37,759 bases of DNA from JAFGBZ01 sp043817715 (GTDB lineage Archaea; Iainarchaeota; Iainarchaeia; Iainarchaeales; JAFGBZ01). Made by a program: the position numbers and the translations under genes. The notes under the pieces are model-generated. The model was not told the origin of the DNA. It saw nothing but the letters and a program-made list of their open reading frames with translations, and did not search any database. The stretch spans positions 1 to 37,759 of the forward strand of contig JBDRGO010000043.1 in the NCBI GenBank assembly GCA_043817715.1, written 5' to 3'. Numbering within the stretch: position 1 is the stretch's first letter; each line of letters opens with the position of its first letter. Positions 1 through 8,380 of the stretch are shown here, in pieces.

Positions 1-45
1 TTAAAAAAATTATTAAATAAGAAAACTTAATTCTGAGGGAAAAAA

Positions 46-426
46 ATGATTGCAGCAAATGAAAAATTCAAATCAGACGAAACCAGAAAGAATCTAAGAG
101 TGGTTTTTGAGGAAGGGGAAAGCATTTTGCCAGGAATTCAAAATGCAATGAATCAGCATAAATTAAAGGAAGCCGAAATAAAGGAAGGAAGCGGAAAAAT
201 AAAGAAAGCAAAAATAGGCTATATTGACAACAACAAAAAACAGGAAAAAGTTTTTGAAGACTTTGAACCATTAAGAATGAACGGAACAATGAAATTAAGC
301 TTCGGGGATTTATACGGGGAAGTATACCTGAGTTTTATTCAAAACAAGGAACCGGTTAAAGGCCAAATGCTTTCAGGGATTGCAGATGATGATTTGGAAA
401 TAATAATGGAAGTCCAAAAGAAATGA
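46..426 (+). CDS. PPC/DUF296-like domain protein
   Basis: A single-domain protein of 126 residues. The order of segments fits the PPC (DUF296) fold: a GESILPGI-type opening, a helix, GSGKIKKAKIGYID in the middle, an EPLRMNG strand and a C-terminal GQMLSGI strand. PPC proteins are usually trimeric; some bind DNA and some bind metal. The metal-binding His cluster expected in the strand after the EPL..NG segment is absent here (it reads LYGEVYLSF), so metal binding is unlikely. A GAGGG Shine-Dalgarno-like site lies just upstream of the ATG. It stands alone with no operon partner. Family assignment rests on motif recognition only; the role is unknown. Confidence 0.6.
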   Translation: MIAANEKFKSDETRKNLRVVFEEGESILPGIQNAMNQHKLKEAEIKEGSGKIKKAKIGYIDNNKKQEKVFEDFEPLRMNGTMKLSFGDLYGEVYLSFIQNKEPVKGQMLSGIADDDLEIIMEVQKK

Positions 427-505
427 TTACTAAATCAGAACTGCTTTATAAAAAATAAAATTACTTCGAATTTCAGGGTTTTTGCCTTGCCTGAACCAGC
501 AACAA

Positions 506-515
506 TTATATTTAA
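506..515 (+). promoter_or_regulatory. TATA box for the nitrilase-family gene
   Basis: TTATATTTAA lies about 22-31 bases before the ATG at 537. This is the spacing expected for an archaeal TATA box driving a nearly leaderless mRNA. No Shine-Dalgarno is visible before the start, which supports leaderless translation. Confidence 0.5.
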
Positions 516-536
516 TTAACGCACTAAGTTTTAGGT

Positions 537-1280
537 ATGCAGAAAAAACCAGTTGTTGCTTTGGCTCAAATAAAGTACTTTGAAAAAGGCTGGAACAACC
601 TTGAAAAAATAAAGGAATATATTAGAAAAGCAAAGAAGGCAAAAGCGGACATTATATGTTTTCCTGAAAGCTGCGTGCATAAAACAAAATTTCTTACAAT
701 AAACCATGAGCTCCTGAAGCAGATAAGGAATGAATGCAGGAAAAACAGCATATGGTGCATTATAACAGAGCACATTAATGTGAAGAAAAAAGACTATAAT
801 GCCGCAGTGCTTATTGACAGGAAAGGAAAAATAAAGGGATTATATAAAAAAATAAATTTATACGGCGATGAAATCGAAGCAGGAAAAAAAACAATGGTTT
901 TTGAAACTGATTTTGCAAAAATAGGGATTGCAATCTGCTGGGACCTTGCATTTCCGGAAGTTTTCAGGAAAATGCGGAAAAAAGGCGCTGAAATAATTTT
1001 CTGCCCTTCAAAATGGTGGTATGAAATCAACGCCCATGAGAAGGCGCATAAAAAAAAGGAAATCAAAATCATTCAGTCATTAATGCTTGCAAGGGCATTT
1101 GAAAGCAGAATGTATGTTGCGGTATGCAATCCGGTAATGAATTCAAAATTCCAGGTATCATATTCAGGAATCGCTTCCCCGCACAGAATATTAAAGGAAT
1201 TAATCGGAAAAGAAGGAATAATTACCCAAAAAATTGACTTGAAGGAAATGAGGCGCTTAAGAAGGATTTACGGAAGCTGA
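537..1280 (+). CDS. Carbon-nitrogen hydrolase (nitrilase superfamily)
   Basis: Members of this family hydrolyse C-N bonds of amides or nitriles using a Glu-Lys-Cys triad. All three are visible: E44 in CFPES, K105 in YKKINL and C134 in AICWDLAFPEVFR. The protein has 247 residues, near the usual length, with the typical alpha-beta-beta-alpha order and an ARAFESRMYVAVCNP segment near the end. Cytoplasmic. The substrate cannot be read from the sequence; omega-amidase or N-carbamoyl-amidase-like enzymes are possible. It is transcribed alone, convergent with the ATP-grasp gene. The last 15 bases of the gene are repeated in the same frame 66 bases downstream. Confidence 0.85.
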   Translation: MQKKPVVALAQIKYFEKGWNNLEKIKEYIRKAKKAKADIICFPESCVHKTKFLTINHELLKQIRNECRKNSIWCIITEHINVKKKDYNAAVLIDRKGKIKGLYKKINLYGDEIEAGKKTMVFETDFAKIGIAICWDLAFPEVFRKMRKKGAEIIFCPSKWWYEINAHEKAHKKKEIKIIQSLMLARAFESRMYVAVCNPVMNSKFQVSYSGIASPHRILKELIGKEGIITQKIDLKEMRRLRRIYGS

Positions 1281-1346
1281 ATTTTTAAGGAAAAAGTTTA
1301 CAAAAACTTTTTTCAGGAAAACAAAATAAAAATTTACGGAAGCTGA
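1266..1346 (+). repeat. Direct repeat of the nitrilase gene 3' end
   Basis: The 15-mer ATTTACGGAAGCTGA, which encodes the last residues and the stop, occurs at 1266-1280 and again at 1332-1346. The offset of 66 bases keeps the frame, and there is no other stop between the two TGA codons. A degenerate partial third unit, starting TTTCAGGAAA, follows at about 1347-1373. Confidence 0.8.
1291..1312 (+). terminator. Hairpin after the nitrilase gene
   Basis: Perfect 9-bp arms (AAAAAGTTT and AAACTTTTT) with a four-base loop, ending in a T run. It sits 10 bases after the stop codon and lies inside the repeated gene-end segment. It could act as a terminator for the forward gene; being largely symmetric, it may also act on the convergent transcript. 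Confidence 0.45.
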
Positions 1347-1374
1347 TTTCAGGAAACCGAAAGAATTTACAAAA

Positions 1375-2226
1375 TTATTTTTTTGCTGTTTTTTTCAGAA
1401 AATCAATTGCTTCCCCAATAACCCTTTTCTTGTCCGACACAATAAAACCGAAAGTCGGCACTGCATTTATTTCCAAAACACGCCATTCCCCGTCTTTTTT
1501 AACCAAATCAGTTCCGCAAATGCTTATTCCTGAAAAAGCATTGATTTTTTTGATTATTTTTTTCAGAGAATCATCAGGCTCAAACCGTGAATGCCTTGAA
1601 GCCCATGCGCCGATTGCCTTCCATGAATTGCTTTTCTTTTTAACGCACTGCACTATTTTTCCCCCCATTGTAAGCACCCTGTAGGAAGGAGACTTGATGA
1701 ATTCCTGCGCAATCACCGGCTTTGCCTCGCTTTCCTTTTCAAGGAAAGAATTAAGAATTTCCTTTGCCTGCTCTTCGTTTTCCGCCTTTGCAACAAATTC
1801 CCCCTGGCAGCCTTCAACCCGTTTCAATACAGCAGGCCATTTTCCGAACTTCCTTAATTCATGCATTGCGGCACTGATGTTTTCCGACAAAAGAATTGTT
1901 TCAGGAACAGGGATATTATGCTTTTCTGCATTCAAATAAAACATCCATTTGTCCTCGGAATAATAAAATGTTTTGGATGGCTCAATGACTTTTGTCCCAA
2001 AGGACTCAATTGTTTTAGCCAGCTCCACGCCAAATCCCTCTGCAACGCTGTTGAATACAACACTGCATTTCTCTGCATCTTCCATTAATTTTTCCCTGCC
2101 AAGATCCTTTTCAAGATTGAATAAAACAACTTCAATGTTTTTTTCCTTTGCAAGATTGAGGAATATTTTCTCATCCTCCCCTAAAACAGTGCTGCTCAAA
2201 ATATACCCTAAAACAGTTTTTGCCAT
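1375..2226 (-). CDS. RimK-like ATP-grasp ligase
   Basis: An ATP-grasp protein of 283 residues in the RimK/LysX/MptN group, which ligates an amino acid (often glutamate) to a protein, peptide or cofactor with ATP. Visible features are an N-terminal pre-ATP-grasp domain (about 1-90), the SEDKWMFYLNAEKHNIPVPET lid entry typical of the family (split here by its helix), a VLKRVEGCQGEFV ATP-binding strand, AQEFIKSPSYRVLTMGG, and the C-terminal metal-binding segment EWRVLEINAVPTFGF. Substrate specificity cannot be assigned. A TATA-like AATAAATACTT lies about 30 bases upstream of the ATG. Transcribed alone. Confidence 0.8.
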   Translation of the reverse strand: MAKTVLGYILSSTVLGEDEKIFLNLAKEKNIEVVLFNLEKDLGREKLMEDAEKCSVVFNSVAEGFGVELAKTIESFGTKVIEPSKTFYYSEDKWMFYLNAEKHNIPVPETILLSENISAAMHELRKFGKWPAVLKRVEGCQGEFVAKAENEEQAKEILNSFLEKESEAKPVIAQEFIKSPSYRVLTMGGKIVQCVKKKSNSWKAIGAWASRHSRFEPDDSLKKIIKKINAFSGISICGTDLVKKDGEWRVLEINAVPTFGFIVSDKKRVIGEAIDFLKKTAKK

Positions 2227-2334
2227 GAAAATAAAAACGAATTACAAGTATTTATTGGTTTCTTCAGGGAAAAGAATTAAAGCAGTAACAAGGCATAATT
2301 AATCGGACAATGATGTCATTAAAAACAGCGAATG

Positions 2335-2745
2335 CTATAGGTAATAATCCTGAATTAGTTCCTTTATTGAAACAACTTTTACTTTTGGCTGGTTTTTGAG
2401 TTTTTTGTAGTTTGACCATAAAGGAATATTTTTTGATAAAGCCAATGCAAAAAATTCAACATCGTTTTCATCAGGACAAACTTGTTCCGCTTTTGAAATA
2501 AATTTTTTAAATTCAACAAAAGAAACAAAAATAATTCTTGAAGAAACCAAAGACAACGCCAATTCAAATTCACTTTTATTTAAACCTGATTTTTTAAGAA
2601 TTTCTTTTTCATGTTTTTTAATTTCAGCCAATAAAAATTCAGGAGCAAAAAAAAGAAATTTATCAGAAAACAGAAGTTCCCTTGTTTTTCCATCAAATGA
2701 AATAATAGCAGAAATAATTATGTTTGAATCAACAACAAACTGCAT
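2335..2745 (-). CDS. vapC: PIN-domain protein, VapC-like toxin
   Basis: A PIN-fold ribonuclease candidate of 136 residues. D6 (VVDSNIIISA), E41 and D95 (DENDVEFFALAL) match three of the acidic active-site residues. The fourth position, normally the Asp in W-S/T-N-D, is Y113 (WSNYKK), so catalysis may be altered or lost. The gene begins 4 bases after the stop of the upstream RHH gene, the usual antitoxin-toxin order. VapC toxins typically cleave tRNA or rRNA; whether this one is active is open. The gene name reflects family and context only. Confidence 0.75.
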   Translation of the reverse strand: MQFVVDSNIIISAIISFDGKTRELLFSDKFLFFAPEFLLAEIKKHEKEILKKSGLNKSEFELALSLVSSRIIFVSFVEFKKFISKAEQVCPDENDVEFFALALSKNIPLWSNYKKLKNQPKVKVVSIKELIQDYYL

Positions 2746-2749
2746 TAAT

Positions 2750-2977
2750 TCACCTATTTTTAGAATACTCTTTATGCAGTGATTTATTAATTTTTCTCCC
2801 TATTTCAAGAGCATCTTTTTCAGTTAACTTTGATTTGTTTGCAATTGCATTAAGTATTTTCAATTGGCTAGCCTTCTCTCTAATTGCTTCCCTCGCAACC
2901 TCAGACCAGTTAACAAACTTGGATTTATTCATTTCATCCTTTAATTCAATTGGAACAGACAAAGTAATAGTCGGCAT
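2750..2977 (-). CDS. vapB: Ribbon-helix-helix antitoxin, VapB-like
   Basis: 75 residues. The start MPTITLSVPIELKDEM forms the ribbon strand, followed by two helices (WSEVAREAIREKAS) as in CopG/RHH proteins. The charged C-terminal half would wrap the partner toxin. A strong Shine-Dalgarno, GGAGGT, stands 7 bases before the ATG. It is immediately followed by the PIN gene, so the two are most likely co-translated. RHH antitoxins usually repress their own operon, and three evenly spaced octamers lie just upstream. Confidence 0.8.
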   Translation of the reverse strand: MPTITLSVPIELKDEMNKSKFVNWSEVAREAIREKASQLKILNAIANKSKLTEKDALEIGRKINKSLHKEYSKNR

Positions 2978-2992
2978 AAAAAAACCTCCAAA

Positions 2993-3018
2993 TATTTAAT
3001 TTATTTAATATATTTAAT
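2993..3018 (-). promoter_or_regulatory. Triple octamer upstream of vapBC, candidate operator
   Basis: TATTTAAT occurs three times at 2993, 3002 and 3011, at exact 9-bp spacing, just before the Shine-Dalgarno of the antitoxin gene. TATA-like sequences (TTATAAAAAG, TTTATATTT on the reverse strand) lie further upstream around 3030-3050. Regular spacing suits cooperative binding by an RHH antitoxin, but the region is very AT-rich, so coincidence is possible. Confidence 0.4.
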
Positions 3019-3059
3019 ACACATAAATAAATATAAACCTTTTTATAACCTTGCAGGGC

Positions 3060-3370
3060 ATTGATTTTTATTTAATTAATACCTATAATATTTCAGGGCA
3101 ATGATGAAGTTAACACCTGATGACGCTTTATGCGAATGATTACACACTCAACGCTGAGTCCGAATATTTTTTTAGAAAAAAAGGATTTGCAGCCCAAAAA
3201 AAAGGAATTCGCTATCGCGAATTCAAATAAAAAAAATTATAAAAAGCGAACAAAGTGAGCACAATGCATGCAAAGCATGCATTCATGTGCAGCCTTAATT
3301 AAGGCTAACTCAACACTGAGTCCGATTAAAAAAACAAATTATTTTATTCCTGTTGCTTTATTGGCTATTT
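3060..3370. other. Non-coding stretch with a palindrome cluster
   Basis: About 390 bases between the divergent vapB and 3372 genes hold no convincing gene. From 3146 to 3325 there are short inverted repeats separated by A/T runs: 3146-3159 (ACTCA/TGAGT), 3205-3224 (GAATTCGC/GCGAATTC, loop of 4), 3263-3283 (AATGCATGC/GCATGCATT, loop of 3), 3291-3306 (perfect AGCCTTAATTAAGGCT) and 3308-3321 (ACTCA/TGAGT). The first and last belong to an 18-bp near-identical direct repeat, 3146-3163 and 3308-3325. The 15-mer GCGAACAAAGTGAGC at 3246-3260 recurs at 22967-22981. Confidence 0.7.
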
Positions 3371-3371
3371 A

Positions 3372-3938
3372 ATGAAGTCAAATTATTCTCTTATCGTGTT
3401 TGGAGTTCCTGCCTTGTTTTTCCTTTTGGTTTTATTTAACTTGTTTTTCCTGAAGCTGGATCTTTTTTTCAGTTTTGTAACCGTCTTTATTGTTTTATTC
3501 GCAGTTATTTTATGTTATGTCCTAGTTTTTAACAAAAAACACCTCATTGAAAAAAAAGGTTATTTTTTGAAATACAACTATGATTCATTGATAAAAGTAC
3601 ATAGCAATATTGTCATTAAAATAAAAGAAAAAAAGGAATTTGAAAAATACTTAATTCAAATTCTTTCAATTTTTAAGGAATACTTTCAAACAGAAAACTT
3701 TGTTGTTGAATGGATCCATTATTATGAAAACAAACATGAACACAAAGAAAAAAAAGTAAAATTCACTCAGCTTCTTGAATTCTGTAAACAATTTGAAGAA
3801 AAAGATACTGCTCTGGAAACAATAAGCGCTAAAAACGAAAATGGATATAGTGCACTTACTTACAACAGAAACACAAGAACCATCGAAGTAACAAGCAACA
3901 ACAGATTCATTCATTACCTGGTTGATAAATTGAAATGA
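3372..3938 (+). CDS. Membrane protein of unknown function
   Basis: 188 residues. Two closely spaced hydrophobic helices (about 6-27 and 32-53) are followed by a charged cytoplasmic or external domain rich in Lys, Glu and aromatic residues. No domain is recognised. There is no strong Shine-Dalgarno; an AT-rich TATA-like stretch lies about 25-35 bases upstream, so the mRNA may be leaderless. It neighbours another small membrane protein gene in the same direction, each with its own promoter, in a region that looks accessory. Confidence 0.65.
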   Translation: MKSNYSLIVFGVPALFFLLVLFNLFFLKLDLFFSFVTVFIVLFAVILCYVLVFNKKHLIEKKGYFLKYNYDSLIKVHSNIVIKIKEKKEFEKYLIQILSIFKEYFQTENFVVEWIHYYENKHEHKEKKVKFTQLLEFCKQFEEKDTALETISAKNENGYSALTYNRNTRTIEVTSNNRFIHYLVDKLK

Positions 3939-3950
3939 AACTCTATTCAA

Positions 3951-3962
3951 ATATATTTATAT
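3951..3962 (+). promoter_or_regulatory. TATA box for the 3981 gene
   Basis: ATATATTTATAT is centred about 25 bases before the ATG at 3981, as expected for a leaderless archaeal transcript. The bases just before the ATG (AGTTTTAGT) resemble those before the nitrilase start (AGTTTTAGGT). Confidence 0.5.
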
Positions 3963-3980
3963 CACAATATTAGTTTTAGT

Positions 3981-4385
3981 ATGAAAATGAGAAATAAAAT
4001 TTTTGCCATTGGACTCTTATTGGTATTCTTATTCATAGTCATTTATATAGGTTTAACATATCACTTTGCCCTTGTGTCAATGAATTATTATGACCGACCA
4101 GTAATAAAAATTGTGAATCTAAATGAAGAAGACATCACAGATTTACGCATTGAAGTTCGTAATAATTCCATATACATAGAAAAGATTCCAAAAGGCGAAT
4201 CAAGAACAGTAGAATTAGTCAATCCTTTTGGAGAAGATAGTATCAAATTAGTTTATATCTTTAAAGGAGAAATGCTAGAAAGAAATGTAGGATATATTGA
4301 ATCAATAGGAGGGTATAAAGTCAAAATAACAATTGATTCCAATGGACTAATTGATTTCAATAGTGGGCTCGGGCACTGGCCTTAA
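3981..4385 (+). CDS. Small membrane-anchored protein, unknown
   Basis: 134 residues with one N-terminal hydrophobic helix (about 6-28) and a short beta-rich extracytoplasmic domain, suggested by alternating strands such as PVIKIVNLNEEDITDLRIEVRN and KGESRTVELV (spaced by turns). This looks like a small immunoglobulin-like or C2-like sandwich, an inference from strand pattern only. No cysteines or catalytic motif. No family recognised. Confidence 0.6.
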   Translation: MKMRNKIFAIGLLLVFLFIVIYIGLTYHFALVSMNYYDRPVIKIVNLNEEDITDLRIEVRNNSIYIEKIPKGESRTVELVNPFGEDSIKLVYIFKGEMLERNVGYIESIGGYKVKITIDSNGLIDFNSGLGHWP

Positions 4386-4505
4386 CTAGCTTTTTTTACT
4401 TGTTTAAGTTTGAATTATAAGGGAAATACTTTAATTAGTGACTATGGCTCAAAGCCATTTCAATATAATTATTTATATGTTTTCTGATTTAGTATATTGG
4501 TTTTT

Positions 4506-4616
4506 ATGAATGAAGAAGTAAAACTTGTAAACAAAGGTATTGAATTAGAAATGCAAGATATAAAAGAAGGAAAAGTAAAAAAATTAGATGAATTAATTGA
4601 ATTAAAATTGAAATAA
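4506..4616 (+). CDS. Possible 36-residue small protein
   Basis: An ATG frame encoding 36 residues, very rich in Glu and Lys, ending KVKKLDELIELKLK. A TATA-like ATTTATAT at 4471-4478 lies 28-35 bases upstream, suiting a leaderless mRNA. The stop directly abuts the end of copA on the other strand. The QDIKEGKVKKLDEL segment resembles tails of some small antitoxins, but there is no toxin partner next to it. It may be a real small protein or chance. Confidence 0.35.
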   Translation: MNEEVKLVNKGIELEMQDIKEGKVKKLDELIELKLK

Positions 4617-6809
4617 TCAATCAATCTTACTTGCTTTTAATAAAATTGAATTGCTTACAACTGAAACTGAACTAAAAGCCATTGCCGCCCCTGCAATCAT
4701 TGGCGAAAGCATTAAGCCAAAAGAATAATAAAATACTCCCGCAGCAATTGGAACTCCTAACACATTGTAAACTAGTGCCCAAAATAAGTTTTGTTTTATT
4801 TTACTCATTGTTTTCTGCCCCAAATTAATTGCTTTAACAACATCCAATGGATTTGATTTCATTAAAACAATGTTTCCTGCTTCCATTGCAATATCTGATC
4901 CCTGCGCCATTGCAATGCCAATATTTGCCTGGGCAAGCGCAGGGGAATCATTAATTCCGTCCCCCACCATTGCAATAGTTTTTCCTTGTTCCTGCAGTTT
5001 TTTAACATAACTTGCTTTATCTTTAGGCAATACTTCAGCAAACACATTAGTAATTCCAAGCATTCCAGCAATTGCATTAGCAGTGCGTTTATTGTCACCA
5101 GTAATCATCCAAACTTCAATTCCTTTTTTCTTTAATTTCTGAACTGCTTCAATGCTGTTTTCTTTAATTGTATCAGCAACAGCAATTAAACCCAAAATTT
5201 TTTTTCCTGAAAATAAAACCATCACTGTTTTTCCTTCTGATTCTAATTTAGAAATTTGTTTTTCATTTTCAAAATTATTTTTTTCTTTTACATTGCTTAA
5301 ATCAGTTTTTTCTTTTGCGTAATTAGTGCTTCCTAAAAAGAATTCTTTTCCTGAAATTATTCCCTTGATTCCTTTTCCTGGAATTGCATTAAATGAGGTT
5401 ACTTTTGAAAAAGAAATTTTTTCTTCTTTTGCTTTTGAAACAATTGCTTCAGCCAAAGGATGCTCGGAATTTTTTTCCAGTGAAGCAGAAACTGATAATA
5501 ATTCTTTTTCTGATGAATTTAATGCAATTAAATCAGTTACTTTTGGTTTTCCTTGAGTTAATGTTCCTGTTTTATCAAATACAACTGCATTGATTTTATG
5601 GCTTAATTCAAGTGCTTCAGCATTTTTAATTAAGATTCCGTTTTCTGCGCCTTTTCCTGTTCCAACCATTATTGCAGTAGGGGTTGCCAAACCTAAAGCG
5701 CAAGGACAGGCAATAACTAAAACTGAAACACCTGCAATTAATGCAAATGAAAGCCCTTCAGAAAAAACAAAAAACCATGCAATAAAAGTAATTAATGAAA
5801 TAACAATAATTATTGGAACAAAAACCGAGCTGATTTTGTCGGCAAACCTTTGAATTTCTGCTTTTGATCCTTGAGCTTCTTCAACTAATTTAATTATTTG
5901 TGCAAGCACTGTTTGTGAACCGATTTTTGTTGCTTTGAATTTAATTAATCCATGTTTATTAATTGTTCCTGAAAAAACAGCGTCATTAATTTGTTTTTCA
6001 GTTGGAATACTTTCCCCAGTTAACATGCTTTCATCAATTGAAGTTGAACCAAAAATAATTACTCCATCAACAGGGATTTTTTCCCCTGGTTTAACAATAA
6101 TTATATCTCCTAGAGCTAAATCTTTTGCATCAATTAAAATTTCTTTTCCATTTCTTTCAATTAATGCCTTTTTTGGGCTTAAATCCATTAATTTCCTTAT
6201 TGCTTCACTTGCCTTTCCTTTGGCAATTGCCTCCAAATATTTTCCTAATAAAACTAAAGTAATCAGCATTGCAGCTGTTTCAAAATACTGTTCTGAAACA
6301 AAGCCAAGCAATGCAAAAACGCTGTAAAAATATGCGGCGCTTGTCCCGACAGCAATTAAAGTATCCATTGAAGCAGTTTTGTTTTTTAATGAACTCCATG
6401 CTCCTTTGTAAAAGTTTTTTCCTGCAATGAACTGCACAGGAGTTGCCAACAAAAACAAAACCCATATTCTAAAAGGCAAATCCATTAAAAACATTCCAAT
6501 AATAAAAATAGGAATTGAAAGAATAGCACTAAATAAAAGAGTTTTTTTTAAATCAGAAATTTCTTTTTTCCTTAAATTTTTTTCTCTTTCTAAATCAACT
6601 CCAATTCTTGCTTTATATCCCATTCCTGAAATTAATTCAATTATTTTTTCTAAAGAAATTTTAGATTCATCAAATTCAACAAATGCTTTTCCTGCAGCAA
6701 AATTTGCATTACCTTTTTTGATTCCTTCTGTTTTACTTAACTTATTATTAATTAAAGCAGAGCATGAAGCACAATGCATTCCTTCAACAATTAATTCTTC
6801 TTTTTTCAT
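4617..6809 (-). CDS. copA: Copper-transporting P1B-type ATPase CopA
   Basis: Exports Cu(I) across the membrane using ATP. With the start used here it has 730 residues: one N-terminal HMA domain with CASC (C13, C16), membrane helices, the actuator TGES, the transmembrane copper site CPC (about 368-370), the phosphorylated Asp in DKTGT (about D412), the SEHPL nucleotide-binding motif, GDGIND, and a closing pair of helices. I chose the ATG at 6809 over one six codons upstream because GTTGAT stands at Shine-Dalgarno distance and the HMA domain begins directly. It is last in the copper operon, 59 bases after the preceding gene. Confidence 0.95.
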   Translation of the reverse strand: MKKEELIVEGMHCASCSALINNKLSKTEGIKKGNANFAAGKAFVEFDESKISLEKIIELISGMGYKARIGVDLEREKNLRKKEISDLKKTLLFSAILSIPIFIIGMFLMDLPFRIWVLFLLATPVQFIAGKNFYKGAWSSLKNKTASMDTLIAVGTSAAYFYSVFALLGFVSEQYFETAAMLITLVLLGKYLEAIAKGKASEAIRKLMDLSPKKALIERNGKEILIDAKDLALGDIIIVKPGEKIPVDGVIIFGSTSIDESMLTGESIPTEKQINDAVFSGTINKHGLIKFKATKIGSQTVLAQIIKLVEEAQGSKAEIQRFADKISSVFVPIIIVISLITFIAWFFVFSEGLSFALIAGVSVLVIACPCALGLATPTAIMVGTGKGAENGILIKNAEALELSHKINAVVFDKTGTLTQGKPKVTDLIALNSSEKELLSVSASLEKNSEHPLAEAIVSKAKEEKISFSKVTSFNAIPGKGIKGIISGKEFFLGSTNYAKEKTDLSNVKEKNNFENEKQISKLESEGKTVMVLFSGKKILGLIAVADTIKENSIEAVQKLKKKGIEVWMITGDNKRTANAIAGMLGITNVFAEVLPKDKASYVKKLQEQGKTIAMVGDGINDSPALAQANIGIAMAQGSDIAMEAGNIVLMKSNPLDVVKAINLGQKTMSKIKQNLFWALVYNVLGVPIAAGVFYYSFGLMLSPMIAGAAMAFSSVSVVSNSILLKASKID

Positions 6810-6868
6810 AAAAATCAACTCATTCAATAAATTATTAATATACTTATAATTTACTTGTTTTTAAAAGT

Positions 6869-8380
6869 TCAACTTGCACTGCAACTTGAACCTCCACCAC
6901 AACCACAACCACCTTCAGGTTTAGGGGCATTTGCAATTTGACTATTTACTTCCGCTTGTGTTTTTTCATCTAAAACCACTTTTCCTTCATTATTTAATGC
7001 AATGTCATCTCTTACAACAAATGTTCCCTGAATCATTCCCATCCAACAACTCCATTGAATTACCCCATTTTCAATTGGAGTAAATTCTATTGTTTGAATT
7101 CCTGGCTTTATGTCAAATTCCAAACCATAAGCAGGAACAATTATAGCGTTATTGCAGCCATTAATTTGTTTTCCATTAATCGCCCACTTTACAGGAATTC
7201 CTTTTTTCAATACAAAACTATTCGGACTCCAGCCAGAACCAATTACATCCATTTCAATTGTTTGAAATTCCACTAATTCTCCTTGAACTATTTCTGAGGT
7301 TATAACTGGGCTACTACTTTTCTCTTGGTTAGTGTTAGAAGCAAACACAGTTGTAACAGAATCAAATGAAACCGCGCTGCCAGTTAATGCTAATCCATTA
7401 TTAATCATCAATAAACCCATTACAAATACAATTACTGCAGAAAACCTTACAACATTATTTTGAAATCCATGACTCATAAATGAAGCAAATACTCCAAAAC
7501 CAAGCATTGGAATTAATGTTCCAATAGCAAAAGAAAACAAAAGTAATGCACCAGAAAAAAAGCTTCCAGTTGTTGCAGCAATAACATACATTGCCTGAAG
7601 TGGTCCACAAGCAATAAACAAACCATTCATTAATCCAACTGTAAACGGATTACTTCCTGATTTTAAAGGACCTATTTTAAATTTATCAAACCAACTTTGA
7701 GGCAAACTAAGTTTTCTTAAAATAGGAAAAATATTAAGTAGTTTTAATGCAAATAGAATTAAAAATAATCCTGCAATTATTGCTACTCCTGCTCTTAACT
7801 CAGGAGTGAAAACAAAAAAGCTTCCAATTACTCCAAAAATTCCTCCAATCAAAGAATAAGAAATAATTTTTCCAAATGCATATTTTCCATGAAGCAATAA
7901 ATTCAAAGAAACAGGATTTTGTTTCCGTGCTTTAGCAGTATAACTTAATACAAAACCACCACACATTCCAATACAATGAAATCCAGTAAGAAGTCCAACA
8001 ATAAAAATAAGAACAATGCTTGTCTGCGCATCTAACTGCGGAATACTAATATCAATCCCTATTAAAGAAGACACAAACAAATAAGCAAGTAATAAAAATG
8101 CTATTGAAAACAAACCAAAAATAACATATCTGAATTCTTTTTTTGAATCAGATTCTTTAGATTCAACATTATATCCTGCTTCTTTAATTACAGAAATCAC
8201 TTTCTGTCTTGAAGCCTTTTCAGAATTAAATAAAACTTTTACCTTACTATCTGAATAAGATGCCTTAACTGATTCAACACCATGTATTTTTGAAACATTT
8301 TTTTCAATAATTTTTTCACAGCTTTCACAAACCATGTTATTGACAGTAAGTGAAATTTTTTCAGAAGTCAATTTCATCAT
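6869..8380 (-). CDS. HMA + UreH/DsbD-type membrane + cupredoxin-like fusion protein
   Basis: 503 residues with three parts. Residues 1-72 form an HMA metal-binding domain (MVCESC, C18/C21). Residues about 80-345 form a multi-helix membrane domain of the UreH/TauE-DsbD-like group, with the hallmark GFHCIGMCGGF. Residues about 365-460 form a beta-rich cupredoxin-like domain (GSGWSPNSFVLKKGIPVKW, then NGCNN and SCWMGM as possible copper ligands). The tail GGCGCGGGSSCSAS adds three more Cys. Related proteins are linked to copper or metal trafficking. It overlaps the upstream chaperone gene by 20 bases. Whether it carries metal or electrons is not clear from sequence. Confidence 0.85.
   Translation of the reverse strand: MMKLTSEKISLTVNNMVCESCEKIIEKNVSKIHGVESVKASYSDSKVKVLFNSEKASRQKVISVIKEAGYNVESKESDSKKEFRYVIFGLFSIAFLLLAYLFVSSLIGIDISIPQLDAQTSIVLIFIVGLLTGFHCIGMCGGFVLSYTAKARKQNPVSLNLLLHGKYAFGKIISYSLIGGIFGVIGSFFVFTPELRAGVAIIAGLFLILFALKLLNIFPILRKLSLPQSWFDKFKIGPLKSGSNPFTVGLMNGLFIACGPLQAMYVIAATTGSFFSGALLLFSFAIGTLIPMLGFGVFASFMSHGFQNNVVRFSAVIVFVMGLLMINNGLALTGSAVSFDSVTTVFASNTNQEKSSSPVITSEIVQGELVEFQTIEMDVIGSGWSPNSFVLKKGIPVKWAINGKQINGCNNAIIVPAYGLEFDIKPGIQTIEFTPIENGVIQWSCWMGMIQGTFVVRDDIALNNEGKVVLDEKTQAEVNSQIANAPKPEGGCGCGGGSSCSAS

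Noticed and set aside
1347..1365. Mini origin recognition box
   Set aside because: CAGGAAACCGAAAG resembles the box but is part of a degenerate gene-end repeat far from cdc6.
3100..3160. C/D box guide RNA
   Set aside because: ATGATGA, CTGA and TGATGA occur close together, but the distance to the next CTGA (about 30 bases) is far too long and the terminal stem is missing.
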